Numbered from the stretch's first letter, positions 1 through 9,478 are shown. The stretch is 64,000 nucleotides of DNA from JABFSA01 sp963827515 (GCA_963827515.1 CAWHBF010000024.1:1-64000), one strand, 5' to 3'. The notes: generated from the sequence alone by a model not told the origin. Numbers and translations: made by a program.

Positions 1-53
1 ATCGTGGTAGCACAAGCGCATATGTTGTCGAAGTCGAGGTTCGATGATGTGCT
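1..53 (+). other. 3' end of a preceding cassette, cut by the window edge
   Basis: These bases precede the first attC site and must belong to a cassette whose body lies outside the window. No reading frame can be assigned from so little sequence. Confidence 0.5.
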
Positions 54-138
54 GCCTAACAACCAAATGGAGCCGTCGCGCCTGACGGTCTCGTGCGATC
101 CCGTCGCAGCGGCACGCGGCTCATTTGGAACGTTAGGC
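54..138 (+). repeat. attC site 1 (group 1)
   Basis: R'' GCCTAAC at 54-60 and R' GTTAGGC at 132-138. The inner arms GGAGCCGTCGCG and GCGGCACGCGGCTC pair imperfectly to form the folded bottom-strand hairpin used by integron integrases. Confidence 0.9.
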
Positions 139-151
139 CTACTAGTTTGAA

Positions 152-667
152 ATGAAGCGCATCATCAGAATCAGTCCGAAGTTCACGGTCGAAAAACTCC
201 AATCGGGCACGCTGCTCAATCGGATCGACGTCTACGAGGACCGTGTGCGTGGTTGGCTCATCGATTGCGGCCACATTCTTCAATAAGCACGAGCACGCGG
301 GATCGGAGTATTTGGATAAGAAATAGCGTACTTCGAGGGCTGCGCGGTGTTCTATCGTGGGGAGGACAGCCGTAACCGGTCAAGAGAGTTCTTCCAAGTT
401 GGATTCGAATCAGTGTTTCCCGATGTTTGCGCCTTCTCGGCTGCGATTCGTGAGGACTTTATTGATGTGATGTATCGGGACGGGCGATGGGGGCTCTTCC
501 ATCTGGGGATGGCACGCCGGCGAATTCTCTTGTCGGACGGCGAACCTGTATTTCGATTCAGGGTCAATCAGGCGAGCGAGTCAATCGACGCTATTTACAT
601 CAATCGATATGGGTTCATCCGCACTATCGACGAGCACCTCTCGTCTTACGTCGGCCCGACTTCGTGA
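152..667 (+). CDS. Hypothetical cassette protein (about 171 aa), frame broken twice
   Basis: The ATG at 152 lies 14 bases after the attC. Reading starts MKRIIRISPKF, is interrupted by an apparent extra base near 281 (stop at 284-286) and restored by a missing A in the A-run near 337, after which it continues IAYFEGCAVFYRGED to the stop at 667. Repairing both indels gives one protein of about 171 residues. The two breaks cancel, which argues for consensus errors and not decay. A shorter in-frame start (GTG 347) exists but would drop the well-formed N terminus. I do not recognise the family; there is no signal peptide or membrane segment. Confidence 0.6.
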
Positions 668-762
668 TACTTCCGAAACCGAGCTTCGGGACAAATTCGA
701 GCTGGCCTGGGCGCTAGTGCATCAATAGATATCGTTCACGGTTGTGGATACAAGGCCCAGTA

Positions 763-820
763 GGCCGCCAAACGGCGGTCGGCATCATCGTGAGCGTCCG
801 CTGATGAACGCGGGCCGTGC
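763..820 (+). repeat. Degenerate attC remnant
   Basis: The core (GGCGGTCGGCATCATCGTGAGCG then CGCTGATGAACGCGGGCCGT) resembles the group 3 attC sites, but neither R'' nor R' is intact. It sits where a site is expected between the first and second genes. Confidence 0.5.
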
Positions 821-838
821 GCCAAAACGAGACGAGGC

Positions 839-1809
839 ATGGACAGTTTCTGGTTAATCGTCGCTGCAGGAATTGTCGTATTGCTGATCCTGCGTCTGCA
901 GTCCGTAAGCTCGGAAGCACGGGAGGCGAGGAGGTGACAATAGGACCGGGACATTGCCCAGGCGCGGTCGGACGCACAAGCCGAGCTTCGACGCGCACTG
1001 GACCCTCTCCTGCACCAGGTTCAAGAACTGTCGGGACGGGTTAAGGACAAGGCCAAGACTCAGTTCGACGAATGGCGGCAGCGTGAGATCGACACTATTC
1101 GATTGAACGCTATTGAAGAAGCACGTCGTGAGGCTCGGCTGCTGGTCGACTCTTCGGAAAACCGAGGCCGAGGACGGCATTCGAGCAGACGCGCGACAGC
1201 GCTCGCAGTCCGTGATCACAGGAAAGGTGACGGAACACATTGCACCATTCTTCCCTGCCTTCAAGTTCTGCCAACCCCTCGCGACGCGAGATTCTGGGCA
1301 CTCCGATCGATCTAGTCGTGTTTGACGGTTTGGATCAGGAAGCCCTGAGAGAAATTGTGTTCGTTGAAGTCAAAGCTGGCTCAGGGACATTGAGCGCCCG
1401 AGAGCGGCTAGTCCGAGATGCCGTCCGGTCTGGCAAGGTTCGCTGGGAAGAGCTGCGCGTTGAGATCGAACCGACAAACAAGACCGTGGTGGGTTCCAGC
1501 GCTGGGAAGAGTCAGCTTCCAGGCGACCTTGAATCAGCTCGACACCATGGCGAGCAGCTGGCCGCGACACAACAGCAAGCGCCAAGGTTGTCGCTGTTCG
1601 ACCGAACGACGACCTCTTCTGTGTCGACAGGGACGAGCAGGGCCGTCCGGGTTCTGTGCACAAATTGCAGGGAAGTTGTTTCTCTGTCCGTGCCGCAGGG
1701 GTGTCAGCAGGCGAATTGTCCGAGGTGTAGGGAGTCCGCGAGGAACTGTAGCACATTGATTGGAATGCAGCAACGGCCTAACCTGGCATGCAGCCGACGG
1801 CGCGGCTGA
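839..1809 (+). CDS. Holliday-junction-resolvase-like PDDEXK nuclease, frame broken
   Basis: The ATG at 839 starts a membrane-anchored N terminus (MDSFWLIVAAGIVVLLILR), followed by a charged helical region (AELRRALDPLLHQV; EWRQREIDTIRLNAIEEARR) and then the nuclease core: PFFPAF, DARFLGTPIDLVVFDGL and IVFVEVKAG, ending RVRWEELR-like (KVRWEELRVEIE). This order and the D...E-x-K signature match the Endonuc_Holl (Holliday junction resolvase-related) family. A C-terminal pair of Cys pairs (CTNC and CPRC) forms a possible zinc ribbon. The frame shifts near 930, 1155 and 1280. The last residues run into the following attC. A role in DNA processing or defence is inferred. Confidence 0.6.
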
Positions 1810-1846
1810 ACGTGACAGCGCCGCGGCTGATGCCCCGGCGTTAGAC
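1776..1846 (+). repeat. attC site (group 2)
   Basis: R'' GCCTAAC at 1776-1782 and R' GTTAGAC at 1840-1846, with inner arms GCAGCCGACGGCGCGG and CCGCGGCTGA. Confidence 0.9.
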
Positions 1847-1861
1847 CGCTTGATTTGAAAC

Positions 1862-2750
1862 GATGGCGAAATCAAAGAGCTGCGTTCAAGGCGCCCCAGT
1901 TCGTTCGCTACTTCGGTCCGGTGATCGACGCCCTCCAACAGCTTGGCGGGTCCGGTCAACCTGAGGAGGTTCGCGCACGGATTGTCCAGGCGCTTGGCCT
2001 GTCCGAAAAGGAACAGGCGGATCCCATGGCGAGCGGCATTCCCCGTTTCGAGAATCAAGTGCACTGGGCGAGGTTCTACCTGTCGAAGGGCGGCTTTATC
2101 GACTCGTCCCGTCGCGGCGTGTGGAGCTTGACTGACAAATCGCGCACTATCCCCTCGCTCACGCCCGATCAAGCACGAGAAATATTTCGGGATGTTTCGT
2201 CGATGTTCGCCAAGAAAGAGCCTGACGAGACCGACCAGGGCACCGCGGCTATCGAGAGCACCACACCGGAGCAAGTCGAAGCAGCCGGTCTTGACTATGC
2301 GCAGGAAGTCTCGGCGAAGCTCATGGCTTTGCCCGCGGCAGGCTTCGAGCGGTTCTGCCAACGCCTACTGCGAGAGTCCGGGTTTCAGGAAGTCACCGTC
2401 ACCGGGCGGAGTGGAGACGGTGGTATCGACGGAATCGGGATATTACAGGTCAACGCGCTCGTCAGCTTCAAGGTCTTGTTTCAGTGCAAACGATACCGAG
2501 GCACCGTCGGTCCTGGGCAGGTGCGCGACTTCCGCGGCGCGATGATGGGTCGGGCGGACAAGGGGATCATCCTCACAACCGGCTCGTTCACGGCGGACGC
2601 TCGAAGAGAGGCCGTTCGTGACAGTTCAACAGATCGAGCTTGGTTGACGGCGAGAAACTGGTGGCGATGCTCGAGCAACTCGAACTGGGCCTCAAGCCTC
2701 GCCGAACCTTCGAAATTGATGCGTCGTTCTTCAAGGATTTCGAAGAATAG
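1862..2750 (+). CDS. mrr: Mrr-type restriction endonuclease (type IV), frame broken at both ends
   Basis: The N-terminal half is an Mrr_N winged-helix domain (FVRYFGPVIDALQQLGGSG; YLSKGGFIDSSRRGVWSLT). The C-terminal half is the Mrr_cat nuclease: FERFCQRLLRESGFQEV, then Asp in GDGGIDGIG (about residue 188) and Gln-x-Lys in FQCKRYRG (about residues 210-212), the PD-(D/E)xK active site. The family cuts modified DNA. A shift near 2620 diverts the frame to a stop at 2778; the other frame continues as LVDGEKLVAMLEQLELGLKP to a stop at 2750, the expected Mrr C terminus. Another shift follows the ATG at 1862. Its own attC is separated from it by an IS481 insertion. Confidence 0.82.
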
Positions 2751-2772
2751 GCGCAATGAGCGGCCGGCGAGA

Positions 2773-4043
2773 TGGTGACGAATCAGTCCGGCGACATGGG
2801 TGACAGTGTTTTGCGGATAAACCGACCCTTGTGATCCTCGATCTGCTGGCGCCGCTCGTCCATGCGTCCCAGCTTGAGCGGCCCAAAGTATACGTCCCAG
2901 AGTCCATCGCCGACTTCTTCGAGACCGACGTATTCGCCCGCGAGCGTGTGCGTCACGCAGACCCATCGCTTCTTCCAGCGGATGCCGCTGTTGTCGCTGA
3001 CGAGCCGGACTTCGAAGTGGCCGGGGTAGTCGAGGGGCGGCAGACGCCGGGGCAGCTCGCGCGGCGACGGCTGATAGTGCGACGCGGGCGTCTCCTGGTC
3101 GAGCGCTTCGTGCGGGCGGTCGTGGTTGTATTCCTGCCGGAAGCGATTGAAGCGGACCTGCTGCGCGCGGAGCGTGCCGCTCGGCGGCCGGGTGGCTTCC
3201 GCTTTGAGCGTGCGGTGCATGCGCTCATGGCGCCCGTTCTGCTGCGGTGAGGCGGGCGCGATCAATTCGGGGAGGATGCCGAGCCGAATCCACCACACCG
3301 ACAGGGTCGACAAGCGTCCGAGGGCCGTGGTGGCGAAGGGCACGCCATTATCGGTCCGGATGATGCCGGGCAACCCGTACTCGTGGAACAGACGGAGGAA
3401 GATGGGCCGGGCGCCGGCGATGGCAGTCGAGAGCAAGCCGTGGCAGGCCAGCAGATACCGGCTGTAGCCATCGACGATGGTCAGCGGATAGCGGTCCACC
3501 CCATTGCGGGTCTTGAACTGCCCTTTGAAGTCGGCCGTCCAGGTGCCGTTGGGGGCCGTCATCGGGATCAGCGGCCGGCCCGGATGCGCGGGAGCGGGCC
3601 GGCGCCGCGTGGTCGTAATGAGGCCGGCGCGATCCAGCAGAGTCACACACCGTATTCCGGGCCGGGAGCGTCCAGGTCGGCTCTCGCGTGGCGACCACCT
3701 TCAGCAGCTTCTTGGCTCCCCAGCTCGGATGATGGCGCCGCACCTCCAGCAGGGCCGTCACGACGCGCTCGGGCGTGGCGTGCGGCGAATGCAGCGGCCG
3801 TCGCAATCGATCGACGAGGCCTGCGGGACCGCCGGCCTCATAGCGGTCAATCCATTTGTAGGCCGTCTTTCGACTGATGCCGTATCGTCGCGCCAGATCC
3901 GCGACGTCGAACACGTCGCGCTGGTAATCCGCGATGAACTGCACGCGTTGATCCATGAGTAACGTCTCCCGCCACGGCATCGAGCACCTCGACTCGAGTG
4001 TGGCTGAATGTGTTACCCATGTCCCGGACTGTTCTGTCACCCT
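2773..4043 (-). mobile_element. IS481-family insertion sequence
   Basis: The element is bounded by imperfect inverted repeats. The left end reads GGTGACGAATCAGTCCGG and then CGACATGGGTGACA; the right end read on the minus strand gives GGTGACAGAACAGTCCGG then GACATGGGTAACA. It separates the mrr cassette from the attC at 4068. The exact ends and a target duplication could not be fixed by eye. Confidence 0.8.
2783..3980 (-). CDS. IS481-family DDE transposase, frame broken
   Basis: The minus-strand protein starts MPWRETLLMDQRVQFIADY at 3980. It has an N-terminal helix-turn-helix (DLARRYGISRKTAYKWIDRY), then a shift near 3640, then the integrase core: first Asp in WTADFKGQFKTRNG, second Asp in RTDNGVPF, and Glu in NGRHERMHRTLK. 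The C-terminal part (RWKK-type beta strands, YFGPLKLGRMDER) is typical of IS481. Length after repair is about 399 residues, complete for the family. Transposition activity depends on whether the frame break is real. Confidence 0.85.
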
Positions 4044-4067
4044 TGTCCCCGGACCGTACCACGCGGG

Positions 4068-4118
4068 GTCTAACCCCGCGCTGCACCCGACGGCCGCGGT
4101 GGAGCGCGCACGTTAGAC
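4068..4118 (+). repeat. Short attC site (group 2)
   Basis: R'' GTCTAAC at 4068-4074 and R' GTTAGAC at 4112-4118. At 51 bp it is the shortest site here; the loop between the arms is much reduced. Confidence 0.85.
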
Positions 4119-4143
4119 GACACGAATCATCAGGGAGGAATCC

Positions 4144-5118
4144 ATGAAGACGACGATGAAACGCCTCTTGCTGGTCGTGGTCGCGAGCGCCTATATGCAT
4201 GCGCCCGCCGAGGCGCAAACTTTTGCGCGCATGGAGATTCATCCTATCGCGTCGGTCACGGTGACGAGCCAGCAGTTCCTGACCGGGGATCGATATGGCA
4301 GGCCGGTCATACTGAGCGGTGAGCTCCGGCTACCGCCTGCAACAGGCAAGGTGCCGGCGGTCATTCTGATGCACGGCTCCGGGGGTTTGAGCGCATCGAC
4401 GGATCGTTGGGCGCAGGAGTTAAATAGCATCAGCATCGCCGCGTTCATCCTCGATTCGTTCACTGGGCGTGGCATCGTCAACACCAACGCAGACCAGTCT
4501 CAGCTCGAGTCGATCGCGATGATGTATGATGCGTATGCCGCACTCGCGCGCCTAGCATCGCATCCGCGTATCGATGCTACGCGCATCGGCATTATGGGCT
4601 TTTCCAAGGGCGCGGTGGCCGCGGTCTATTCGAGCAACCAACGGTTTCGGCAGTTGTATGGGCCAGTGAACGCCGAATTCGCGGCACACATCGGGTGTCC
4701 ACGCCGTGCAACGTCGCTTATCGCAACGACGTCCAAGTCACCGGCAAGCCGATACGCCTCTTTCATGGCATCGCGGACGACTAGTTCGATCCAGCCGTGC
4801 CGCGCCTACGTCGGACGCCTCAGGGAGGCACGTGCGAATGTGCTGCTTACCGAATACCCCGACGCACATCATGCCTACGACAACTTCACGCTCCCTGGGT
4901 CACAACGTAACGCGACCGCTAAGACGACGCGCAACTGCGTGCTCGAGGAAAGCGACAAAGGCGCAGTTCTTAACGCGAAGACTCGGCAGGCATACAACCT
5001 TGCGAACGACCCCTGCGTCGAGCTCGGCCCGCACGTTGGCTACAACAAGACCGCTCACGAGGCGACCGTACACAGCGTGAAGGAGTTTCTCTCAACGACT
5101 TTTAAAGTTCAGCCATAG
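4144..5118 (+). CDS. Secreted dienelactone-hydrolase-family alpha/beta hydrolase
   Basis: An N-terminal signal peptide (MKRLLLVVVASAYMHAPAEA) precedes an alpha/beta-hydrolase core: oxyanion loop LMHGSGG, nucleophile elbow GFSKGAVAA (catalytic Ser) and the histidine loop DAHHAYDN. The usual acid loop is scrambled by two compensating shifts near 4695 and 4785; the alternative frame reads GKPIRLFHGIADD, which holds the catalytic Asp. Length 324 fits the secreted dienelactone hydrolase group. The RBS is GGAGGAA at 4135-4141. Substrate is not predictable. It fills a single-gene cassette. Confidence 0.8.
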   Translation: MKTTMKRLLLVVVASAYMHAPAEAQTFARMEIHPIASVTVTSQQFLTGDRYGRPVILSGELRLPPATGKVPAVILMHGSGGLSASTDRWAQELNSISIAAFILDSFTGRGIVNTNADQSQLESIAMMYDAYAALARLASHPRIDATRIGIMGFSKGAVAAVYSSNQRFRQLYGPVNAEFAAHIGCPRRATSLIATTSKSPASRYASFMASRTTSSIQPCRAYVGRLREARANVLLTEYPDAHHAYDNFTLPGSQRNATAKTTRNCVLEESDKGAVLNAKTRQAYNLANDPCVELGPHVGYNKTAHEATVHSVKEFLSTTFKVQP

Positions 5119-5343
5119 CGCAAAGGTGATCAGATTTATCGAAGGAGCTGAGCTGAACGCAAGGAGACGTGCGTTCTTCGTCGATCGAGACACTTCTTCA
5201 CGTCGGCGTGTGAAGGGCACAACGCTAGTTCACTTGGACACTGGTGAGCGAGTGCGGCCTGGCATGATGGCGAGCGTGATCTCGTCGATGCGGTGGCCGG
5301 CGCAACGTAGGCCCCGCACCGGTAGCATCGTGGGCAACAAGCC

Positions 5344-5416
5344 GTCTAACTTGGCTTGCAGCCGACAGCTGCGTGGACTGCCAGTGTGGCGCTGCGGCTG
5401 AAGCCTTACGTTGGGC
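5344..5416 (+). repeat. attC site (group 2)
   Basis: R'' GTCTAAC at 5344-5350 and R' GTTGGGC at 5410-5416. The 225 bp between the hydrolase stop and this site contain no gene I can support. Confidence 0.88.
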
Positions 5417-5440
5417 AGACGAAGTGTAATGGAGGCCATC

Positions 5441-6082
5441 ATGCACCCAAAAGAGCATCAAGTCGGCTTCATGCGGGCAGTAGCCCTGGCCGCCTGCTTC
5501 TTCGCGCTTACTGCTGCATGGAGCCTTTCATCAAAGGCACAGACCAGACCACCTGCGGCACCGACGTGGTCGCCGAGCGGTCAACTGGAGCGGCCAGCCG
5601 ATTACCGCGAGTGGGTGTACCTGACTAGCGGGCTCGGAATGACCTACGGGCCGGCGCAGGTTACCGCTGGCCAACACCAAATGTTCGACAACGTGTTCGT
5701 AACGCCGGATGCCTATCGGGAATTCCTAGCGTCGGGCACCTGGCCAGACAAAACCATGTTCATCCTGGAAATGCGAGACGCTCAGACGAATGTGTCGATC
5801 AATAGCGGTGGTCGGACACAGGGCGGCGTTATGGGCATCGAAGCTTCCGTGAAGGATCGAGCACGGTTTCCGAATGGTGGCTGGGCTTACTTTTCGTTTG
5901 ACGGTCCCCAAGGTCTGGTTCCCTCCACAGCGCCTCTTCCAACAACCGCACGGTGCTACTCATGCCATCAGACGAACACGGCGGTTGACAATACCTTTGT
6001 TCAGTTCTACCCGACGCTGTTCGAGGTCGCGAAGCGGCTGGGAACCATCAAGGCAACCTACGACCCGACGCATAGGCCGTGA
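5441..6082 (+). CDS. Cytochrome P460-family secreted heme protein
   Basis: I place the start at ATG 5441 because GGAGG at 5431-5435 is well spaced; longer readings would begin inside the attC. A signal peptide (MRAVALAACFFALTAAWSL) is followed by the cytochrome P460 fold: DYREWVYLTSGLGMTYGP, FDNVFVTPDAYREFL, GTWPDKTMFILEMRDA and the C-terminal heme motif CYSCH. Family members bind c-type heme in the periplasm and carry out redox chemistry on small nitrogen compounds or have unknown substrates. It stands alone in its cassette with no partner genes. Confidence 0.85.
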   Translation: MHPKEHQVGFMRAVALAACFFALTAAWSLSSKAQTRPPAAPTWSPSGQLERPADYREWVYLTSGLGMTYGPAQVTAGQHQMFDNVFVTPDAYREFLASGTWPDKTMFILEMRDAQTNVSINSGGRTQGGVMGIEASVKDRARFPNGGWAYFSFDGPQGLVPSTAPLPTTARCYSCHQTNTAVDNTFVQFYPTLFEVAKRLGTIKATYDPTHRP

Positions 6083-6092
6083 TCGATCGGCT

Positions 6093-6166
6093 GCCCAACA
6101 AGCGGCTGCACCCGACGGCCGCCGGTGTCATCATGAGCGGTCGCGGGTGAGCCGCGGGCGTTAGAC
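6093..6166 (+). repeat. attC site (group 2)
   Basis: R'' GCCCAAC at 6093-6099 and R' GTTAGAC at 6160-6166. Confidence 0.88.
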
Positions 6167-6218
6167 CGTCGGACACATCCGACGTCTGGGCCTGGGCTAC
6201 ACACCGGAGGAAGTCAAC

Positions 6219-7235
6219 ATGTGGCATCCAAGCAAGATGAAGTGCGTGATCTGCTACACCATCGTTGCGGTGATGGCAGCGGCTCAAGAAACACGCGGCA
6301 TCGCTCAAGGAGGTGCCGACCCCAATGTCGCTCCCAATCCGTATCGGGTGGACGAGGGCTGGGCGAAGCTGCCCGAGGGACGAAAGTGGGGCGCGGCGGT
6401 CGGCGTTGACATCGATCGAGACGGCCAAAGCGTCTGGGTGTTTGACCGCTGCGCCACCGCTGACGATTGCTCCGGCTCGAACCTCGCGCCGATCCAGAAA
6501 TTCGATGCGTCCGGCAGGCTTGTGACGAGCTTCGGCGCCGGAATGTTCAACTACCCGCACGGTCTCTTTGTCGATCGGGACGGCAACGTCTGGGTATCCG
6601 ACGGGCGGGCGAAGAACGGCAAGGGCCACACGGTCATGAAATTCAGCCCGGAGGGAAGGCTCTTAATGACATTGGGCAAGCCCGGAGTTGCGGGCGATGG
6701 TCCGGACACGTTCAACGGACCGTCCGACATCCTGATTGCGCCGAACGGCGACATTTTCGTGGCCGATGGCCATGGCGGTGACACGAACGCACGGATTGTG
6801 AAGCTCTCCAAAGACGGGACATTCATCAAGGCATGGGGCAGGAAAGGTTCGGCGCCTGGCGAGTTCGACACGCCGCACGGGCTTGCCATGGATAGCGCCG
6901 GGCGGCTGTTCGTCGCCGACCGTTCGAACAGCCGCATCCAGGTGTTCAACCAGGACGGTCAGTTCCTTGCCGAGTGGAGACAATTCGGCAGGCCGAGCGG
7001 CGTCTTCATCGACAAGAAGGACGTCATCTACGTCGCCGACTCGCAATCGTCTGACAAGGTCAATCCGGGCTACAGGCAGGGAATTCGGATCGGGAATGTC
7101 AAGGACGGTAAAGTCACAGCCTTTATTCCGTGGGGTGAAACGAACACGCTGGAAGGCATCGCGGCGGACGACCGAGGGAATGTCTACGGTGGCTACACCA
7201 ACACGCTGAATTTTCGACGGTTCGTGAGGAAATGA
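6219..7235 (+). CDS. Secreted NHL-repeat beta-propeller protein
   Basis: The start ATG 6219 has GGAGGA at 6206-6211. After a short hydrophobic leader the protein is a run of NHL repeats, each with a PHGLFVDRDGNVWVSD-type core: about residues 105-125, 155-190, 220-240 and 260-280. Such propellers resemble peptidyl-amidoglycolate lyase and related secreted lyases, but no catalytic assignment is possible here. At 338 residues it is a complete propeller with an intact frame, one of the few long cassette genes without a break. It occupies a single-gene cassette. Confidence 0.82.
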   Translation: MWHPSKMKCVICYTIVAVMAAAQETRGIAQGGADPNVAPNPYRVDEGWAKLPEGRKWGAAVGVDIDRDGQSVWVFDRCATADDCSGSNLAPIQKFDASGRLVTSFGAGMFNYPHGLFVDRDGNVWVSDGRAKNGKGHTVMKFSPEGRLLMTLGKPGVAGDGPDTFNGPSDILIAPNGDIFVADGHGGDTNARIVKLSKDGTFIKAWGRKGSAPGEFDTPHGLAMDSAGRLFVADRSNSRIQVFNQDGQFLAEWRQFGRPSGVFIDKKDVIYVADSQSSDKVNPGYRQGIRIGNVKDGKVTAFIPWGETNTLEGIAADDRGNVYGGYTNTLNFRRFVRK

Positions 7236-7249
7236 CGCTTCGCGACGCG

Positions 7250-7332
7250 GTCTAACCCTGCGCCGGAGCCGTCGCGCCCGCTGCTGGTTCGATGATGTCG
7301 CCGTGGCGCGCGGCTCAGCGCGCACGTTAGAC
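7250..7332 (+). repeat. attC site (group 1)
   Basis: R'' GTCTAAC at 7250-7256 and R' GTTAGAC at 7326-7332. Confidence 0.9.
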
Positions 7333-7361
7333 GGCTCGGCGGGCGAACGTATGAGGTAGGC

Positions 7362-8145
7362 ATGATCGGCGCGATTGCCGGCGACGTCATCGGGTCAGTC
7401 CACGAGCACGCCCTGACGAAGTCCACCGACTTCGCGCTGTTCGACCCGCGCTGCCGATTCACAGACGATACGGTCTTAACTGTCGCAACGGCGTACGCGA
7501 TTCTTAGCTGGAACGCCCTATGAAACCGCTTATCGCGATTTCGGACGAGAGCACGCTCATGCAGGCTATGGCGGTTCTTTCTATGGATGGCTCTTCGCCG
7601 ACGAACCCCGTCCATACAACAGCTGGGGCAACGGCTCCGCAATGCGCGTTGCGCCAGTGGGCTTTGCGTTCGATAACGTTGACGACGTGTTGCATGAAGC
7701 CGAACGCAGCGCGGCGGTCACTCATAATCACTTGGAAGGCATCAAGGGCGCGCAGGCAACCGCACTTGGAGTCTTCTTGGCGAGGTCCGGGGCCTCGAAG
7801 GACGAGATTAGAAAGGATCTGACGCAGCGTTTTGGCTACAAGCTCGACCGAACGGTGGACCAGATTCGACCGGACTATCGATGGAACGTGTCGTGCCAGG
7901 GATCCGTTCCTGAAGCGATCGTGGCATTCTTGGATTCCTGCGATGTGGAGAACGCGATCAGACTCGCTGTGTCGCTCGGCGGCGATGCTGACACGCAGGC
8001 CGCAATCGCGGGAGGCATCGCTGAGGCCTTCTATGGAGGTCTGCCCGAGACCATTGTCGACGCCGTCTTGGAGCGGCTGCCTCCGAGGTTCATCGAAGTG
8101 ATTGACGCCTTTCGACGGGCGTATCGATTGGGCGCGGAGCGTTGA
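7362..8145 (+). CDS. ADP-ribosylglycohydrolase family protein, one frameshift
   Basis: ATG 7362 opens MIGAIAGDVIGSVHE, the classic start of the family. Metal-binding acidic motifs are present at both ends: FTDDT (about residue 33) and GGDADTQAAIAG (about residue 208). The middle reads GYGGSFYGWLFADEPRPYNSWGNGSAMRVAP, also diagnostic. A single shift near 7515 joins the N-terminal frame (stop at 7522) to the main frame. The family removes ADP-ribose from proteins or small molecules and often counters ADP-ribosylating toxins. Length after repair, about 260 residues, is normal. No partner transferase is in the cassette. Confidence 0.85.
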
Positions 8146-8148
8146 ATG

Positions 8149-8216
8149 GTTGAGGAAGCACCAGACGGCCGCTGGTGCAGGCTGGAGCGGCCGCTGGTGA
8201 ACGCTGGCCGTTCGGC
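8149..8216 (+). repeat. Degenerate attC (group 3)
   Basis: The inner arms CACCAGACGGCCGCTGGTG and CGCTGGTGAACGCTGGCCG match group 3, but R'' is lost and R' reads GTTCGGC. This site is probably inactive. Confidence 0.65.
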
Positions 8217-8333
8217 CGATCGGTGAGCCGGGAACGTGATTCGCTTCAGAGTTAGTCGATGGCGTTGGTCACGGTGTCGGTCACCTGGGGACGATGGGTG
8301 TCCCTCAAGAACGGCGACCGGAGGAGAAGTCGT

Positions 8334-8816
8334 ATGAATAGATGGGCATTGCTCGTCATCGGCCTCGCTCTATCGGCTGCTGACCTGTCATCGCAAAACA
8401 AGCGAGTTATTGTGGTCGAACCGTTCACGCTTGCAACTGGTGTGGAGTTGCCATACGACATGAAGCAGCTTCAGGCGGGACTCGTGGCTGACTTGAAGGT
8501 TCAGATCGGAAAGGAGTTCGAGATTGTCTCCGAAGCGCCCTCAGCTCCCCAAGGGTCGGTCTATACGCTGACCGGCGAGTTCACGGGGTGGCGCCCAGGC
8601 AACGCCGCCAAACGCATCCTTGTTGGTATGGGCTCTGGTCGAGAAGCGAGTGATATCCATTACAGAGTCGCCGACACCTCTGGTCAGAACGTCGTTGACC
8701 GCACCGACACTATACGTACAAATTTTTACTCTCAGAGTGCGGGCTCTGTCGGAACGCTCGTACATCCGATTGCTCAGAAGATCGCTGAGCGGATTAGAGA
8801 CGCCAAACTGAAATAG
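8334..8816 (+). CDS. Putative secreted DUF4410-like protein
   Basis: ATG 8334 follows GGAGGAG near 8320 and starts a signal peptide (MNRWALLVIGLALSAADLSS). The mature part holds a predicted alternating beta/alpha fold (VIVVEPFTLATGVELPYD; YTLTGEFTGWRPGN; ILVGMGSGREASDIHYRV). The glycine-rich GMGSGR motif in the middle resembles DUF4410 periplasmic proteins, whose function is unknown. The length of 160 residues suits that family. The assignment rests on motif style only. Confidence 0.55.
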   Translation: MNRWALLVIGLALSAADLSSQNKRVIVVEPFTLATGVELPYDMKQLQAGLVADLKVQIGKEFEIVSEAPSAPQGSVYTLTGEFTGWRPGNAAKRILVGMGSGREASDIHYRVADTSGQNVVDRTDTIRTNFYSQSAGSVGTLVHPIAQKIAERIRDAKLK

Positions 8817-8819
8817 GCG

Positions 8820-8895
8820 GCCGAACACGGCTTGCAGCCGGCGGTGGCAGACGCGCTGAAGGAGCAGCCACCGCGGCTGAAGCCGGCCGTTAGAC
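8820..8895 (+). repeat. attC site (group 2, altered R'')
   Basis: R'' reads GCCGAAC at 8820-8826 and R' is GTTAGAC at 8889-8895. Confidence 0.82.
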
Positions 8896-8969
8896 CGACA
8901 GGCGCTTTAGGGCCAGTTTCAAGAGGGAATGCTTGGCCGCTCGCCCCATAGGGCGGTGCAGGAGGCAAA

Positions 8970-9351
8970 ATGCTAGGGCTGTTCGTTCTGGTCCTCTCGT
9001 TAGTTGGTATCGTGCGGATGGCCAGAACTCGTGGAGCCTCCCCTTGGCTGTACGGGTTGTTGGCCGGGGTGGGCTGGCTTGTTGTAGGTAATTTTGTCTC
9101 CGGCCTGCTCGCGGGGCTCGGGTTTCAATCCAGGTACCGGTGGTTTGACCTTCGGCGCAAGGCTCGCGGCTACAGTTGCGCCGTGGTTGTGGGTGGGTCT
9201 GGTGGCTCTGTACGTGAGGTACAGGGTGGGCAGTGGAGTCGAGGGGCCGTCGGGCAGTTGGAGTTGTCCGAACTGCCGTTCACTGAATCAGAGTTATGCC
9301 CTAAAGTGCGACAGTTGCGGCGAAGCATTCTCGAGTGCGCGAGTGGTCTAA
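8970..9351 (+). CDS. Small membrane protein with C-terminal zinc ribbon, one frameshift
   Basis: ATG 8970 has GGAGG at 8961-8965. The N terminus has two hydrophobic helices (MLGLFVLVLSLVGIV and WLYGLLAGVGWLVVGNFVSGLL). After a shift near 9130 the other frame gives a third helix (TVAPWLWVGLVALYV) and a zinc ribbon with paired cysteines (CPNC and CDSC). Repaired length is about 127 residues. The TAA stop at 9349-9351 is supplied by the R'' box of the next attC. I do not recognise the family; membrane proteins with a cytoplasmic zinc ribbon occur in many unrelated families. Confidence 0.6.
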
Positions 9352-9444
9352 CCTGCCGCTGCAGCCGACGAGCGGCGCGTCGAGTGTCGGGCGGATCGAG
9401 GCGATGCCGAGCGCCGCTCGCGGCTGAGCGGCAACGCGTTAGAC
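9346..9444 (+). repeat. attC site (group 2, long)
   Basis: R'' GTCTAAC at 9346-9352 and R' GTTAGAC at 9438-9444; at 99 bp it has an extended hairpin. Confidence 0.88.
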
Positions 9445-9478
9445 CGAACGACTGTTGTTCCCATTGAGAGGAGCTGAC

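Noticed and set aside
5126..5401. 91-codon frame after the dienelactone hydrolase gene
   Set aside because: It begins at a GTG without RBS, runs through the attC and has no family resemblance.
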